Assembly: GCF_947496385.1 (NCBI RefSeq)
Contig: NZ_CANMCP010000003.1
Span: forward strand, 1-64,000
DNA from: an uncultured Croceicoccus sp.
Lineage (GTDB): Bacteria > Pseudomonadota > Alphaproteobacteria > Sphingomonadales > Sphingomonadaceae
Direction of reading: 5' to 3'
Length of the DNA stretch: 64,000 nucleotides
Shown here piece by piece: positions 1 through 6,858 of this stretch (positions within the stretch are counted from its first letter, which is position 1; the number at the start of each line of letters is the position of its first letter). Position numbers and translations under genes: made by a program. Under the pieces are notes generated by a model. That model was not told the origin of the DNA. It worked only from the letters and a program-made list of their open reading frames with translations, and made no database searches.

Positions 1-389
1 ACCACGATGAGTATGGAAGCCGAATGGCCGCTTTGTGCGCTTGCTCATCTAGAACCGGACGGTCCGCAACCGGCCCAGTTCCAGACCTCGACAAAGGTAC
101 ATTGGGAGCTAATGCGGGCCGGGACGCGAGCCTCGACACCAAGCGCTTCAGAATTTTCGTTACACGTCAATTGGTTGGGCGAACATCACGATAGCTTTTT
201 TGGGACTTGAAATTCACTTGACCGTCTTGAACGTCGAGTGAGAACGAGGCCTGCTTTGCGCCGTCATTGTAGTCATTCAACGTCTGCCTGAGAATGTATG
301 ATAGCGAATGGCATCTATGCTCGATAACCGCCCCTAACTCCCCACCGCACGATCTGTCCGATCAGATCGATCAAGCTCCCACTAGGGCC
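1..389. other. No supported gene
   Basis: I see no convincing gene here. A 67-codon open frame at 7-210 on the plus strand has no recognisable domain and no clear ribosome binding site. A short inverted repeat (GATCTG at 351-356 and CAGATC at 363-368) lies about 20 bases beyond the stop of the TonB receptor. It lacks a T-run, so it is at most a weak transcript end. Confidence 0.4.
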
Positions 390-2366
390 TTAGTGACCTC
401 CGAACCGCAGCCGGATTCCCCCGTTCAGAATGAAGCCCTCTAACGGCGCCCAGGCATCGACAGTCCACTGCCCACTCGGTGTGCGTTGCGGGAGCAGCAG
501 CGGGTCATACTTCGTCTGGCGCACATCGAGCAGGTTCTCCGCGTTAACGAACAGGCTGACCTTGCCGAGCGTGATCTCGCCCAGAATACCGAGATGCAGA
601 TATGGCCGTGAGCGCTTGCGATAGGGATTGTCCTCCAGTGCCTGTCCGCCGGTGTAATACGCTTCGACACCTATCCGGCCCCTTCCATGCTCTTCCCACA
701 TGCCGACCAGCCCGGCGGTGTGCCTTGGGGTCAAAGGCACTTCCCTTCGCCCAATGCCTGAAGGATCGGGCTCGCTCGCATCGACAAAGACATAGCTGCC
801 CGTCACAGTGAAGCCGTCCTGCTTGAAGCGCAGCAACAGCTCGGTCCCGCGCACCTGCGTCCTGCCATCGATATTGACCAGCTCGACGCGGTCAGGCGCG
901 ATCTCGCGCAGCCGTGTCGCATTCTCGATATTTGCACCGAACAATGTAACATTCGCCTCCCAAGGTCCGTCGGCGTATCCGACATCGAGCGAGGCGGTGC
1001 GCGCAGTCTCGGCTTTAAGCTCGCCCAACGGCTCAAGGCGCGAAAGACCTGCAGCCTCTATCTCGTCCACGAACGGCGTGGGGGCGAAGAAGCCGACGCC
1101 GAACGAGCCGCGAATGGTCCAGTTGCCAGGCCGGCATAGCGCCGAAAGACGCGGGCTGAACTGGGTGCCGAACTCGTTGTGGAAATCGACCCGCGCGCTT
1201 GCTGCCAGCGTCAGGTCAAGCATGGCTTCCTGCTCGATCTGGGCGAAGAGGCCGGGCACATCGTAGGTGTAATCGAAAGCAGGAAATGTGCCCGACCGGA
1301 AACCGTCCTGCTGGAAGGCGATCCCGCCCACCCATGAGGTAGCGCCATTCTCGCCAGCGATAGATGCCTCGCCAAACAGGCTCGTGTGACGGTCATCCTC
1401 GACGACTGCTCCGTAGCGGTGGAAGTGGTTCTGGCGCATTACCGAAGCGCGTAGATTGAGTGTCGCCAGATCCGAAACCGGAGTTTCGGCGACCAGCCCC
1501 GCATCGAAACGCTCGGTGTCCTGTGTCTGCGCGAACGGCGTCCCATACGGCACCGTGCGGCCCGGCAAGGTGCCGCCCACCCGCTCCTCGGTCATCGCGC
1601 CCAGAGTGAGATAGATCGATGATCCGTCGCTTCCGTTCCACTGGAAGCGCGGGCGAGCGGTGAGGCGATCATAGTCGGCCATGTCGAGCCATCCGTCGCC
1701 GTCAAGATCCTGACCGCTCTGGCGATGCGCGCCAGCCGTGAGCGAGAGACCGGCATTGGGGCTGATCGGCCCGGCAGCATAGGCGGTCAGGTCCTGTCCA
1801 TTGCGCGTGGTGGCATTGGCGAGCACTTCGGCCTCGAACTCGTCACCGGGGCGCTTCGAGATCAGATTGATCACGCCGCCTAGCGCGGAAGCACCGTAAA
1901 GCGCCGAAGCCGACCCCTTGATGACCTCGACCTGCCCCAGATCGGTCGGCGGGATTTGCAGCAAGCCCAGCGAAGCGGATTGGCCGCCGTAGAGCGGAAG
2001 GTTGTCAGCCAGCAGCTGGGTGTAGCGGCCTTCCAAGCCCTGGATACGGATGTTGGCAGCACCCAGAGCAGGAGAGGTCACCTGCACGCGCACTCCGGCG
2101 GTTTCGTTGACCAGCATGGCAATGTTGCCCGGACGCATGATCGCCTTTTCCTCGATCTCCTCGCCCGCGATGACTTCCACCCTGATCGGCTCGTCCTGAA
2201 CGCGGCGGTTGCTGCGCGTGCCCTGGACGATGATGACATCATCCTCCTCGTCTTCTTCGGCAGATACAGGTTCTTGCTCGTCGATGTCCTGCGCGAGGGC
2301 TGGAGTTGAGAACAGGAAGAAGGGGGCGACGCCGAGGCAAAGGGACGTGCGGAATGTTGTTTTCAC
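390..2366 (-). CDS. TonB-dependent outer-membrane receptor (metal-cluster associated)
   Basis: A 658-residue TonB-dependent receptor. Residues 1-25 form a signal peptide ending in ALA before a Gln. An acidic linker follows, then a TonB-box-like segment (DDVIIVQGT, residues 42-50), a plug domain with the conserved VEVIKGSASALYG stretch, and a C-terminal beta-barrel. The last residues are RLRFGGH rather than the usual terminal Phe or Tyr. It lies 45 bases downstream of the DUF3703 gene and reads the same way, so it is probably the last gene of the MerR-controlled operon. The substrate cannot be read from the sequence. A metal chelate is plausible from context, which would be odd for an operon that also carries an exporter. 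Confidence 0.9.
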   Translation of the reverse strand: MKTTFRTSLCLGVAPFFLFSTPALAQDIDEQEPVSAEEDEEDDVIIVQGTRSNRRVQDEPIRVEVIAGEEIEEKAIMRPGNIAMLVNETAGVRVQVTSPALGAANIRIQGLEGRYTQLLADNLPLYGGQSASLGLLQIPPTDLGQVEVIKGSASALYGASALGGVINLISKRPGDEFEAEVLANATTRNGQDLTAYAAGPISPNAGLSLTAGAHRQSGQDLDGDGWLDMADYDRLTARPRFQWNGSDGSSIYLTLGAMTEERVGGTLPGRTVPYGTPFAQTQDTERFDAGLVAETPVSDLATLNLRASVMRQNHFHRYGAVVEDDRHTSLFGEASIAGENGATSWVGGIAFQQDGFRSGTFPAFDYTYDVPGLFAQIEQEAMLDLTLAASARVDFHNEFGTQFSPRLSALCRPGNWTIRGSFGVGFFAPTPFVDEIEAAGLSRLEPLGELKAETARTASLDVGYADGPWEANVTLFGANIENATRLREIAPDRVELVNIDGRTQVRGTELLLRFKQDGFTVTGSYVFVDASEPDPSGIGRREVPLTPRHTAGLVGMWEEHGRGRIGVEAYYTGGQALEDNPYRKRSRPYLHLGILGEITLGKVSLFVNAENLLDVRQTKYDPLLLPQRTPSGQWTVDAWAPLEGFILNGGIRLRFGGH

Positions 2367-2411
2367 TGTTGGTCTTTCAGATTGGAAAGCGCTGGGAGGG
2401 AGGGTCGACCG

Positions 2412-2771
2412 TCAATCCGTTTTCGGATCGAGGATCGCCGAGAGTTCAGGAAGAATGTTCATTCGCGCAAAGGCACTCACGTTCGAGCGGCCCGTGTTTC
2501 CGATCGGTAGCCGCCCGGTGAGGTTGCCGAGAGGTGCGAGGGCAAGGCGGACTAACTGGCCAAAGGCTTCGCGCCCATCGCGCGTTCGCGCCGCCAGAAG
2601 CAGCATCTTCCAATGCGATTGCAGGTGCGGGACAAGCCGGGTCTGGGCAATGACATGCGCTCGTTCCAGATGGTGCCACGCCTGATCTATCTGTCCTGCG
2701 TGGGTTGCGGCCTCGGCAACGCGATATTCTTCGGACAGAAACGCGGATATGTCTTTGGCGATCTCAGGCAT
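2412..2771 (-). CDS. DUF3703 family protein
   Basis: A 119-residue protein, mostly helical, with a His- and Arg-containing core (AEAATHAGQIDQAWHHLERA) typical of the DUF3703 family. This family often sits next to cation-efflux transporters in metal-resistance operons. The start at 2771 was chosen because upstream sequence in this frame is the shadow of the transporter gene. The gene then overlaps the 3' end of the transporter by 8 bases, suggesting translational coupling. The biochemical function of the family is unknown to me. It is the middle gene of the leftward metal-responsive operon. Confidence 0.8.
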   Translation of the reverse strand: MPEIAKDISAFLSEEYRVAEAATHAGQIDQAWHHLERAHVIAQTRLVPHLQSHWKMLLLAARTRDGREAFGQLVRLALAPLGNLTGRLPIGNTGRSNVSAFARMNILPELSAILDPKTD

Positions 2772-3384
2772 GGGCCAGCTCCCGGCGAGCTTGCCCGAAG
2801 ACCTCCACACTGCCCCAGATCGCGAGCGCCGCCATGATGGTTGCGACGAGCAAGTCAGGCCAGGCCTGTCCGGTGCCGAAAACGCCCAGCGCCGCACCCA
2901 GCACGGCGATGTTGCCGATCGCATCGTTGCGCGAGCAGATCCAAACCGAGCGCATGTTTGCATCGCCCTCGCGATAGCGGAACAGCAACAGCGCCACGAT
3001 AACGTTCACGATCAGCGCCAGCGTGCCAATCACCCCCATGGTTTGCGGTTCGGGGTTGGCACCTACAATCAGTCCATAGAGGGCGTATCCGACCACCCAG
3101 AGAACAAAAGCGAGCATGGTCGCAGCCTTAAACAGCGCCGCCTTTGCGCGCCAGGAAAGCGCCAGGCCGGCAACACCCAGACTGATCGCGTAGTTGGCCG
3201 CATCGCCGAAGAAATCGAGCGCATCGGCCTGTAGCGCGCGGGAATCGGCGGCGACGCCCGCAACGATTTCAACCACGAACATGGCTGCGTTCGCGATCAG
3301 CGCTATCCACAGGATCATGCGCCAGCGCGGATTGTTGTGCGCTGGCTGGTCCGGTTCGGGTGTCTGGCAGCAGGATTTACCCAT
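2764..3384 (-). CDS. Short cation diffusion facilitator (CDF) transporter
   Basis: A 206-residue inner-membrane protein of the CDF family, which exports divalent metals such as Zn2+, Cd2+ or Co2+ by proton antiport. It has about six hydrophobic segments. Candidate metal-site motifs are DALDFFGD (residues 54-61) and SRNDAIGN (151-158), and a Cys pair lies near the N-terminus (CC at 5-6). It lacks the usual C-terminal cytoplasmic domain, so it is a short form. The start at 3384 is supported by AAGGAG six bases upstream. A start at 3420 would fall inside the promoter -10 element. It is the first gene of the operon facing left from the MerR operator. Confidence 0.88.
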   Translation of the reverse strand: MGKSCCQTPEPDQPAHNNPRWRMILWIALIANAAMFVVEIVAGVAADSRALQADALDFFGDAANYAISLGVAGLALSWRAKAALFKAATMLAFVLWVVGYALYGLIVGANPEPQTMGVIGTLALIVNVIVALLLFRYREGDANMRSVWICSRNDAIGNIAVLGAALGVFGTGQAWPDLLVATIMAALAIWGSVEVFGQARRELAHA

Positions 3385-3394
3385 GCCGCTCTCC

Positions 3395-3448
3395 TTGCAA
3401 CGTTCGAGTCGCAGGGACATATGAACCTTGTAGCGACTACAAGGTCAA
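3395..3448. promoter_or_regulatory. Divergent MerR-type promoter and operator
   Basis: A perfect inverted repeat with 9-base arms (ACCTTGTAG, 3 bases, CTACAAGGT) lies at 3425-3445. On the minus strand a -35 TTGACC (3443-3448) and a -10 CATATG (3418-3423) flank it with a 19-base spacer, the lengthened spacer that MerR-family activators remodel. On the plus strand TTGCAA (3395-3400) lies 17 bases before the same palindromic CATATG. That gives merR an ordinary promoter whose start would fall inside the operator. The site therefore predicts metal-induced leftward transcription and autorepression to the right. Confidence 0.85.
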
Positions 3449-3464
3449 GCCCGGAGAACAGGCG

Positions 3465-3890
3465 ATGCGTATCGGAGAACTGGCACGAGCAACCGGCACG
3501 AAGGCGGAGACTATCCGATATTACGAGCGTGAGGGCATTCTCCCCGCCGCGGATCGGACCGATAGCAACTACCGCGACTATTCAGAGGACCACTTGACGA
3601 CGCTCACTTTCGTGCGGCGCGCGCGCGAGCTGGGCTTCAGCATGGCGCAGGTGCGTGAGCTGCTTGCCCTTTCCGATCACGCCGATAAGCCCTGCCAAGA
3701 TGTGGACCAACTAGTGCGCGATCAGCTCATTGAAGTGGATCGCAAGATCGAGGACCTGACTGCGCTGAGCAATAAACTCAAGGAAATGGTGCGAGCCTGC
3801 GAGGGTGAACGGATCGGAGACTGCCGGATCGTCGAAAGTCTGGGCGGAAAGAACTGTGCCATCAGCCGGGTCTCGGACCCCAGAGGATGA
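3465..3890 (+). CDS. MerR-family metal-responsive regulator, Cd/Pb/Zn type
   Basis: A 141-residue MerR-family transcription factor. The N-terminal winged helix-turn-helix is clear ([22 protein letters not shown]). A long dimerisation helix and a metal-binding tail follow. Cysteines at 77 (PCQDVD), 112 (RACEGE) and 120 (GDCRIVE) match the pattern of CadR, PbrR and ZntR-like sensors, so Cd2+, Pb2+ or Zn2+ is the likely inducer. The start at 3465 is chosen because homology begins there and it lies just downstream of the operator. It probably controls the divergent transporter, DUF3703 and TonB receptor operon and represses itself. Its 3' end overlaps the convergent membrane-protein gene by 29 bases. 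Confidence 0.9.
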   Translation: MRIGELARATGTKAETIRYYEREGILPAADRTDSNYRDYSEDHLTTLTFVRRARELGFSMAQVRELLALSDHADKPCQDVDQLVRDQLIEVDRKIEDLTALSNKLKEMVRACEGERIGDCRIVESLGGKNCAISRVSDPRG

Positions 3891-4185
3891 TCGAGGCTCC
3901 AAAAAGGCATATGGTAACGCCGATCAGATCCCACCGATCTGGCTTGATGCCCTCGGCGATCCACAACCATCCCAAGGCTGACAGGATGTAGATTCCGCCG
4001 TAGGCCGCATAGGTCCGTCCGGCATGTTCGGCATCGACCAGTGTCAACAACCATGCGAAAACGCATAGCGACATAATACCCGGCATGAGCCAGAGGGGCG
4101 AGCGATCAAGCCGTAGCCACGCCCAGAAGGCGAAGCAGCCGACGATTTCCGCAACGGCGGCGGCGAGATAGACGAGATAGGTCAT
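3862..4185 (-). CDS. YnfA/UPF0060 family membrane protein
   Basis: A 107-residue protein with four hydrophobic segments that matches the UPF0060 (YnfA) family in length and motifs, including an N-terminal [14 protein letters not shown] and a central [12 protein letters not shown]. The family resembles small multidrug-resistance transporters, but its physiological role is poorly defined. The ATG at 4185 was preferred to a GTG six bases upstream; neither has a strong ribosome binding site. The gene converges on merR and overlaps its end by 29 bases, so it is not part of the metal operon. Confidence 0.85.
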   Translation of the reverse strand: MTYLVYLAAAVAEIVGCFAFWAWLRLDRSPLWLMPGIMSLCVFAWLLTLVDAEHAGRTYAAYGGIYILSALGWLWIAEGIKPDRWDLIGVTICLFGASIILWGPRPG

Positions 4186-4291
4186 GTGCACTGCATGATC
4201 GGTCCAGAGCTACAACGCTACGAAGAACTTTTCTTGGGTTTTCACTCGCAGACTACCGTATGACGACATTCAGCAATCGACCCACTTGCTG

Positions 4292-4507
4292 TCATTTCAC
4301 CTTATCGGCGATCCACGCTTCTACTTCGATTTCCGACCACGCTACCGCGTAGCCGCCCAGCTGTACCGGCTTCGGAAACTTGCCCTCGGCCATCCAGCGA
4401 TAGATCGTCGAACGGCCAAGCCCGACACGGTGCTGAACCTCGGGCAAGCGAATGAGCCGCGTCACCCGGCGAGACTCTGTCGCTCCTTTGTCGATTTCCT
4501 CACCCAC
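4292..4507 (-). CDS. AlpA-like DNA-binding regulator
   Basis: A 71-residue protein with the MerR/Xis-like winged helix typical of AlpA and phage excisionase regulators (RLPEVQHRVGLGRSTIYRWMAEGKFPKPVQ at residues 20-49, then WSEIEVEAWI at 57-66). Such proteins often control integrase expression or excision. I chose the GTG start at 4507 because AAGGAGG stands five bases upstream and the GTG overlaps the stop of the preceding gene by eight bases (GTGGGTGA), implying coupled translation. An in-frame ATG at 4537 lies inside the upstream gene. Its presence fits excision or transfer control of the element. Confidence 0.82.
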   Translation of the reverse strand: MGEEIDKGATESRRVTRLIRLPEVQHRVGLGRSTIYRWMAEGKFPKPVQLGGYAVAWSEIEVEAWIADKVK

Positions 4508-4991
4508 GATGGCCTCCTTCGACACCGGCAAAGACATCGCCAAGCAGCGCATCCTTGCGTTCGAGCTCATCGATGTGATCGGCAAGCAGGCGGGCGACAC
4601 GATGCGCGGTGCCCTTGGCCCAACGCGGCTTCACGTCATGTACCTGGTTGCCCAAGACACGCTCGAGCGCGGAAGGCAGTTCTCCGGAAAAGTCCTCGAA
4701 GAATTGCGCGAGGTCAGACTGCAGCCAAGCGATCGCATGATCGCCGCTACTGACGAGGAATAGGAGCAGGTGTGCATGAGGAGCAACCCCGCTTGCAGCA
4801 AGAATGCGCAGGGCTTCACCGAGGCTGGCCGAGCGTTCGCCGGCGAGGATACGGCGTAAAGCGTCTTTATGGATCTGCGCGTCGCGCGAGATATCGCAGC
4901 GGGCACGGCCGCTGGCATCGACGGCTGCCAAAAGCAGCCGGGCGAGGTCGGCGCGAACCTGTTGTTCGGCAAAGAGCGCCATGTTGGTCAT
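4500..4991 (-). CDS. Hypothetical protein with N-terminal helix-turn-helix
   Basis: A 163-residue protein I cannot name. Residues 32-65 look like a Cro/XRE-type helix-turn-helix (ISRDAQIHKDALRRILAGER). The rest is predicted helical and acidic (WLQSDLAQFFEDF). The ATG at 4991 has AAGGA eight bases upstream. It is followed by the AlpA-like gene with a GTGGGTGA overlap, so the two are made from one message. A LexA-type repeat lies 73 bases upstream of the start. A regulator of element maintenance or transfer is a reasonable inference from position only. Confidence 0.65.
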   Translation of the reverse strand: MTNMALFAEQQVRADLARLLLAAVDASGRARCDISRDAQIHKDALRRILAGERSASLGEALRILAASGVAPHAHLLLFLVSSGDHAIAWLQSDLAQFFEDFSGELPSALERVLGNQVHDVKPRWAKGTAHRVARLLADHIDELERKDALLGDVFAGVEGGHRG

Positions 4992-5063
4992 CGACGAATC
5001 CTTATCTCCATATGTGATCGACTCTCGGGCTAACCGCGAAGGAAGCCTGTAGGAAAACGAAAA

Positions 5064-5078
5064 GAACATTTAGAGAAC
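5064..5078 (-). promoter_or_regulatory. Candidate LexA box (GTTC-N7-GTTC) upstream of the HTH gene
   Basis: The plus strand reads GAAC, seven bases, GAAC, so the minus strand reads GTTC-N7-GTTC. This direct repeat is the LexA recognition pattern known in several alphaproteobacteria. It sits 73 bases upstream of the HTH start codon, where a repressor site would be expected. A single match could be chance. Confidence 0.5.
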
Positions 5079-5288
5079 ATAGAGGAAGGAACGAATCAGC
5101 TTCCTTCAGTGATTCGCGCAAATTCCGGTCGCGTTCACGCGCATCGCGGCACGCTTCGCGCTAAACTCGGCACAGTCGGCGCTGATCCGCGATCAACCTG
5201 CGCGAATCCCGTCCATCGCACCACCCGATGTCGCTTTTCGCTTGGTCGGCAGCCCCAAAATCCAGTTCCCGATTTCCTACAGGCACAT

Positions 5289-5303
5289 GTTCTTTTTATG
5301 TTC
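5289..5303 (+). promoter_or_regulatory. Candidate LexA box (GTTC-N7-GTTC) upstream of the transglycosylase
   Basis: GTTC, TTTTTAT, GTTC is an exact match to the alphaproteobacterial LexA direct-repeat pattern, 35 bases upstream of the chosen transglycosylase start. Together with the mirror copy at 5064-5078, both divergent transcripts would be under SOS control. Confidence 0.5.
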
Positions 5304-5337
5304 CCTTTCGATTCGAATCAATGGAGCACAAGTCGAG

Positions 5338-5922
5338 ATGAACTGCCTAAATTGTCTGACCGCGCTAGCGGTCGCCTGTCTGGGGATGATCGCGACTTCC
5401 TCACAGCAAGTTCGCGCCCAGGATTTCACCTTGTTCGAGCACGCGATCGTTCCGCCGAAGACGGACCAGCAGCCGGCAAGGGAATATCTTCCTGCAATCT
5501 ACCAGGCCGGGCCAGCAAACGTATCCTACCGGGAAGGCCTGTATATGGCGGCGATAGCCGAGGCTGAACGCCGGTACGGGCTTCCGACCAACCTGCTTCG
5601 TGCTCTTATCTGGGCTGAGTCCCGCTTCAATCCGATGGCTGTGAGTCCAGCCGGTGCTGCCGGGCTGGCTCAGCTTATGCCGGCCACGGCGAGAGAACTG
5701 GGCGTCCGGAACCGTCATGACCCTCTTGCATCGATCGACGGTGGCGCCAGGTACCTTCGCGATATGTTGGACCGGTTCGACGCGGTCCACCTGGCCTTGG
5801 CTGCTTACAATGCTGGCCCAGGTGCCGTCTCCCGATCACGCGGCATTCCCAACAATGGTGAAACGCCGCAATATGTCCGGTCTGTGTTGGGACGTTGGCA
5901 AGCAATTGGTACGTACAATTGA
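5338..5922 (+). CDS. Lytic transglycosylase (SLT/VirB1-like)
   Basis: A 194-residue exported murein lytic transglycosylase. The signal peptide covers residues 1-27, ending VRA before Gln. The SLT domain follows, with the catalytic Glu94 in WAESRFNP (92-99), then GLAQLMP (109-115) and AAYNAGPGAV (155-164). Such enzymes cleave peptidoglycan with formation of 1,6-anhydro-muramic acid, and in conjugative elements they open the wall for the transfer channel. I chose ATG 5338 because it starts a proper signal peptide. An earlier frame start would overlap the LexA-type site. It heads the rightward gene set with the nuclease and DUF6961 protein. Confidence 0.87.
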   Translation: MNCLNCLTALAVACLGMIATSSQQVRAQDFTLFEHAIVPPKTDQQPAREYLPAIYQAGPANVSYREGLYMAAIAEAERRYGLPTNLLRALIWAESRFNPMAVSPAGAAGLAQLMPATARELGVRNRHDPLASIDGGARYLRDMLDRFDAVHLALAAYNAGPGAVSRSRGIPNNGETPQYVRSVLGRWQAIGTYN

Positions 5923-6027
5923 CGAAACTACCTGATTTCCGGCTATTGTCTGAAATCATGTGCCGGAATGAAGACGGACAACGCCAGTGAATGAGACCCC
6001 GGTGAGCCGTTCGACTTTCGCAAGGCG

Positions 6028-6537
6028 TTGAAGGCACAGAAGCGCCGGAAGCTGAGAAAGGAGATCGCGTTGGGTTTGGGAGCATTCGCGATCGTATTTG
6101 CTGGAGGGATGCTGGCACTCAACTGGCCAGTCCATGATGCCAGCCTTGCTAACGACGATCATCAGCCTCAGGCTTTATTCCAGCAAGCAAGCTCCCCACA
6201 ATTCGACATCTGCGGATCCATCCGGCGCACATGCGTCGTGGATGGAGATACTTTCTGGCTTGATGGCGTGAAGATCCGGATTGCCGACATCGACACTCCC
6301 GAGATCAGCGAGCCACGTTGCGACTATGAATACCAGCTCGGCATGCGCGCGACGCACCGCCTTGTCGAATTGCTGAATGGCGGGCCCTTTGAACTGAGGA
6401 CCATCGGTAGCAGAGACGAGGATCAGTACGGTCGCAAATTGCGGGTTGTAACGCGCGGCGGCCGCTCGCTTGGCGATCAGCTGGTCAGCGAAGGCCTGGC
6501 GCGAACCTGGACCGGGAGACGTGAACCATGGCGCTGA
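6028..6537 (+). CDS. Thermonuclease (SNase)-family protein with N-terminal membrane anchor
   Basis: A staphylococcal-nuclease-like protein of up to 169 residues. A basic N-terminus (KRRKLRKE) and a hydrophobic segment at about 13-33 suggest a membrane anchor or signal. The SNase domain follows, with VVDGDTFWLDG (70-80), IRIADIDTPE with Arg84, and DQYGRKLRVV with Arg136. The start is uncertain. The frame has no ATG; TTG 6028 keeps the basic residues, while TTG 6070 has a much better AAAGGAG. Open frame continues upstream to 5995, and one base less near 6000 would join it to a GTG at 5986 (MNETP), so a frameshift is possible. It probably acts in the periplasm on DNA. Confidence 0.78.
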   Translation: MKAQKRRKLRKEIALGLGAFAIVFAGGMLALNWPVHDASLANDDHQPQALFQQASSPQFDICGSIRRTCVVDGDTFWLDGVKIRIADIDTPEISEPRCDYEYQLGMRATHRLVELLNGGPFELRTIGSRDEDQYGRKLRVVTRGGRSLGDQLVSEGLARTWTGRREPWR

Positions 6538-6722
6538 ACCGCGATCAGGAATTGTGGGCCGTCGCACTCTGGGTCGAAAAGAACCATGGCGAAGAGGGAA
6601 CCGCGTATATCGCGCAGCAAATCCAGCGGCTATCCAACGAAGGGGACGAGGCAGGCATAGCAACGTGGAAGACTGTTGCTGAGCGCTTCGATCAACTTAG
6701 CTACCAAAACTCTACGAACTGA
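6528..6722 (+). CDS. DUF6961 family small protein
   Basis: A 64-residue cytoplasmic protein that begins MALNRDQELWAVALWVEK and has the Trp-rich helical pattern of the DUF6961 family, which I know from Sphingomonadales genomes and plasmids. Its function is unknown. The ATG overlaps the end of the nuclease gene by 10 bases, so the two are probably translated together. The later part (GDEAGIATWKTVAERFDQL) is a second amphipathic helix. Confidence 0.75.
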   Translation: MALNRDQELWAVALWVEKNHGEEGTAYIAQQIQRLSNEGDEAGIATWKTVAERFDQLSYQNSTN

Positions 6723-6733
6723 GGCTCGGCACG

Positions 6734-6838
6734 ATGCGGAATTGGCTGCGGATCTGGGGCATCAGAATTGAGATCGCCGTGTTGGCGTCAGTGTCCCTGA
6801 TAGGGCTGATCCTGAGCCTTCAATCCTGCATTGGCTGA
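6734..6838 (+). CDS. Possible 34-residue membrane peptide
   Basis: A short open frame begins with ATG 11 bases after the DUF6961 stop, with GAGG upstream. It encodes MRNWLRIWGIRIEIAVLAS followed by a hydrophobic run ending LQSCIG, which looks like a single membrane-spanning helix with a positive N-terminus. Its position at the end of the nuclease gene set favours a real small gene. I recognise no family, and chance cannot be excluded. Confidence 0.4.
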   Translation: MRNWLRIWGIRIEIAVLASVSLIGLILSLQSCIG

Positions 6839-6858
6839 GAAGAAATTCGATCTCCCGA

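Larger units (their letters stand above)
4992..5337. other. Divergent regulatory region with two LexA-type repeats
   Basis: This 346-base gap separates the leftward HTH/AlpA pair from the rightward transglycosylase and nuclease genes. It has no gene I can support. Each promoter-proximal end carries a GTTC-N7-GTTC direct repeat (listed separately). A spaced inverted repeat GATTCGCGC (from about 5109) and GCGCGAATC (from about 5203) also lies in it, of unknown meaning. Confidence 0.5.

Noticed and set aside
7-210. A 67-codon frame near the left edge
   Set aside because: No ribosome site, domain or supporting context was seen.
3385-3420. Upstream start for the CDF transporter at 3420
   Set aside because: It falls inside the -10 element of the gene's own promoter; ATG 3384 has a strong ribosome site.
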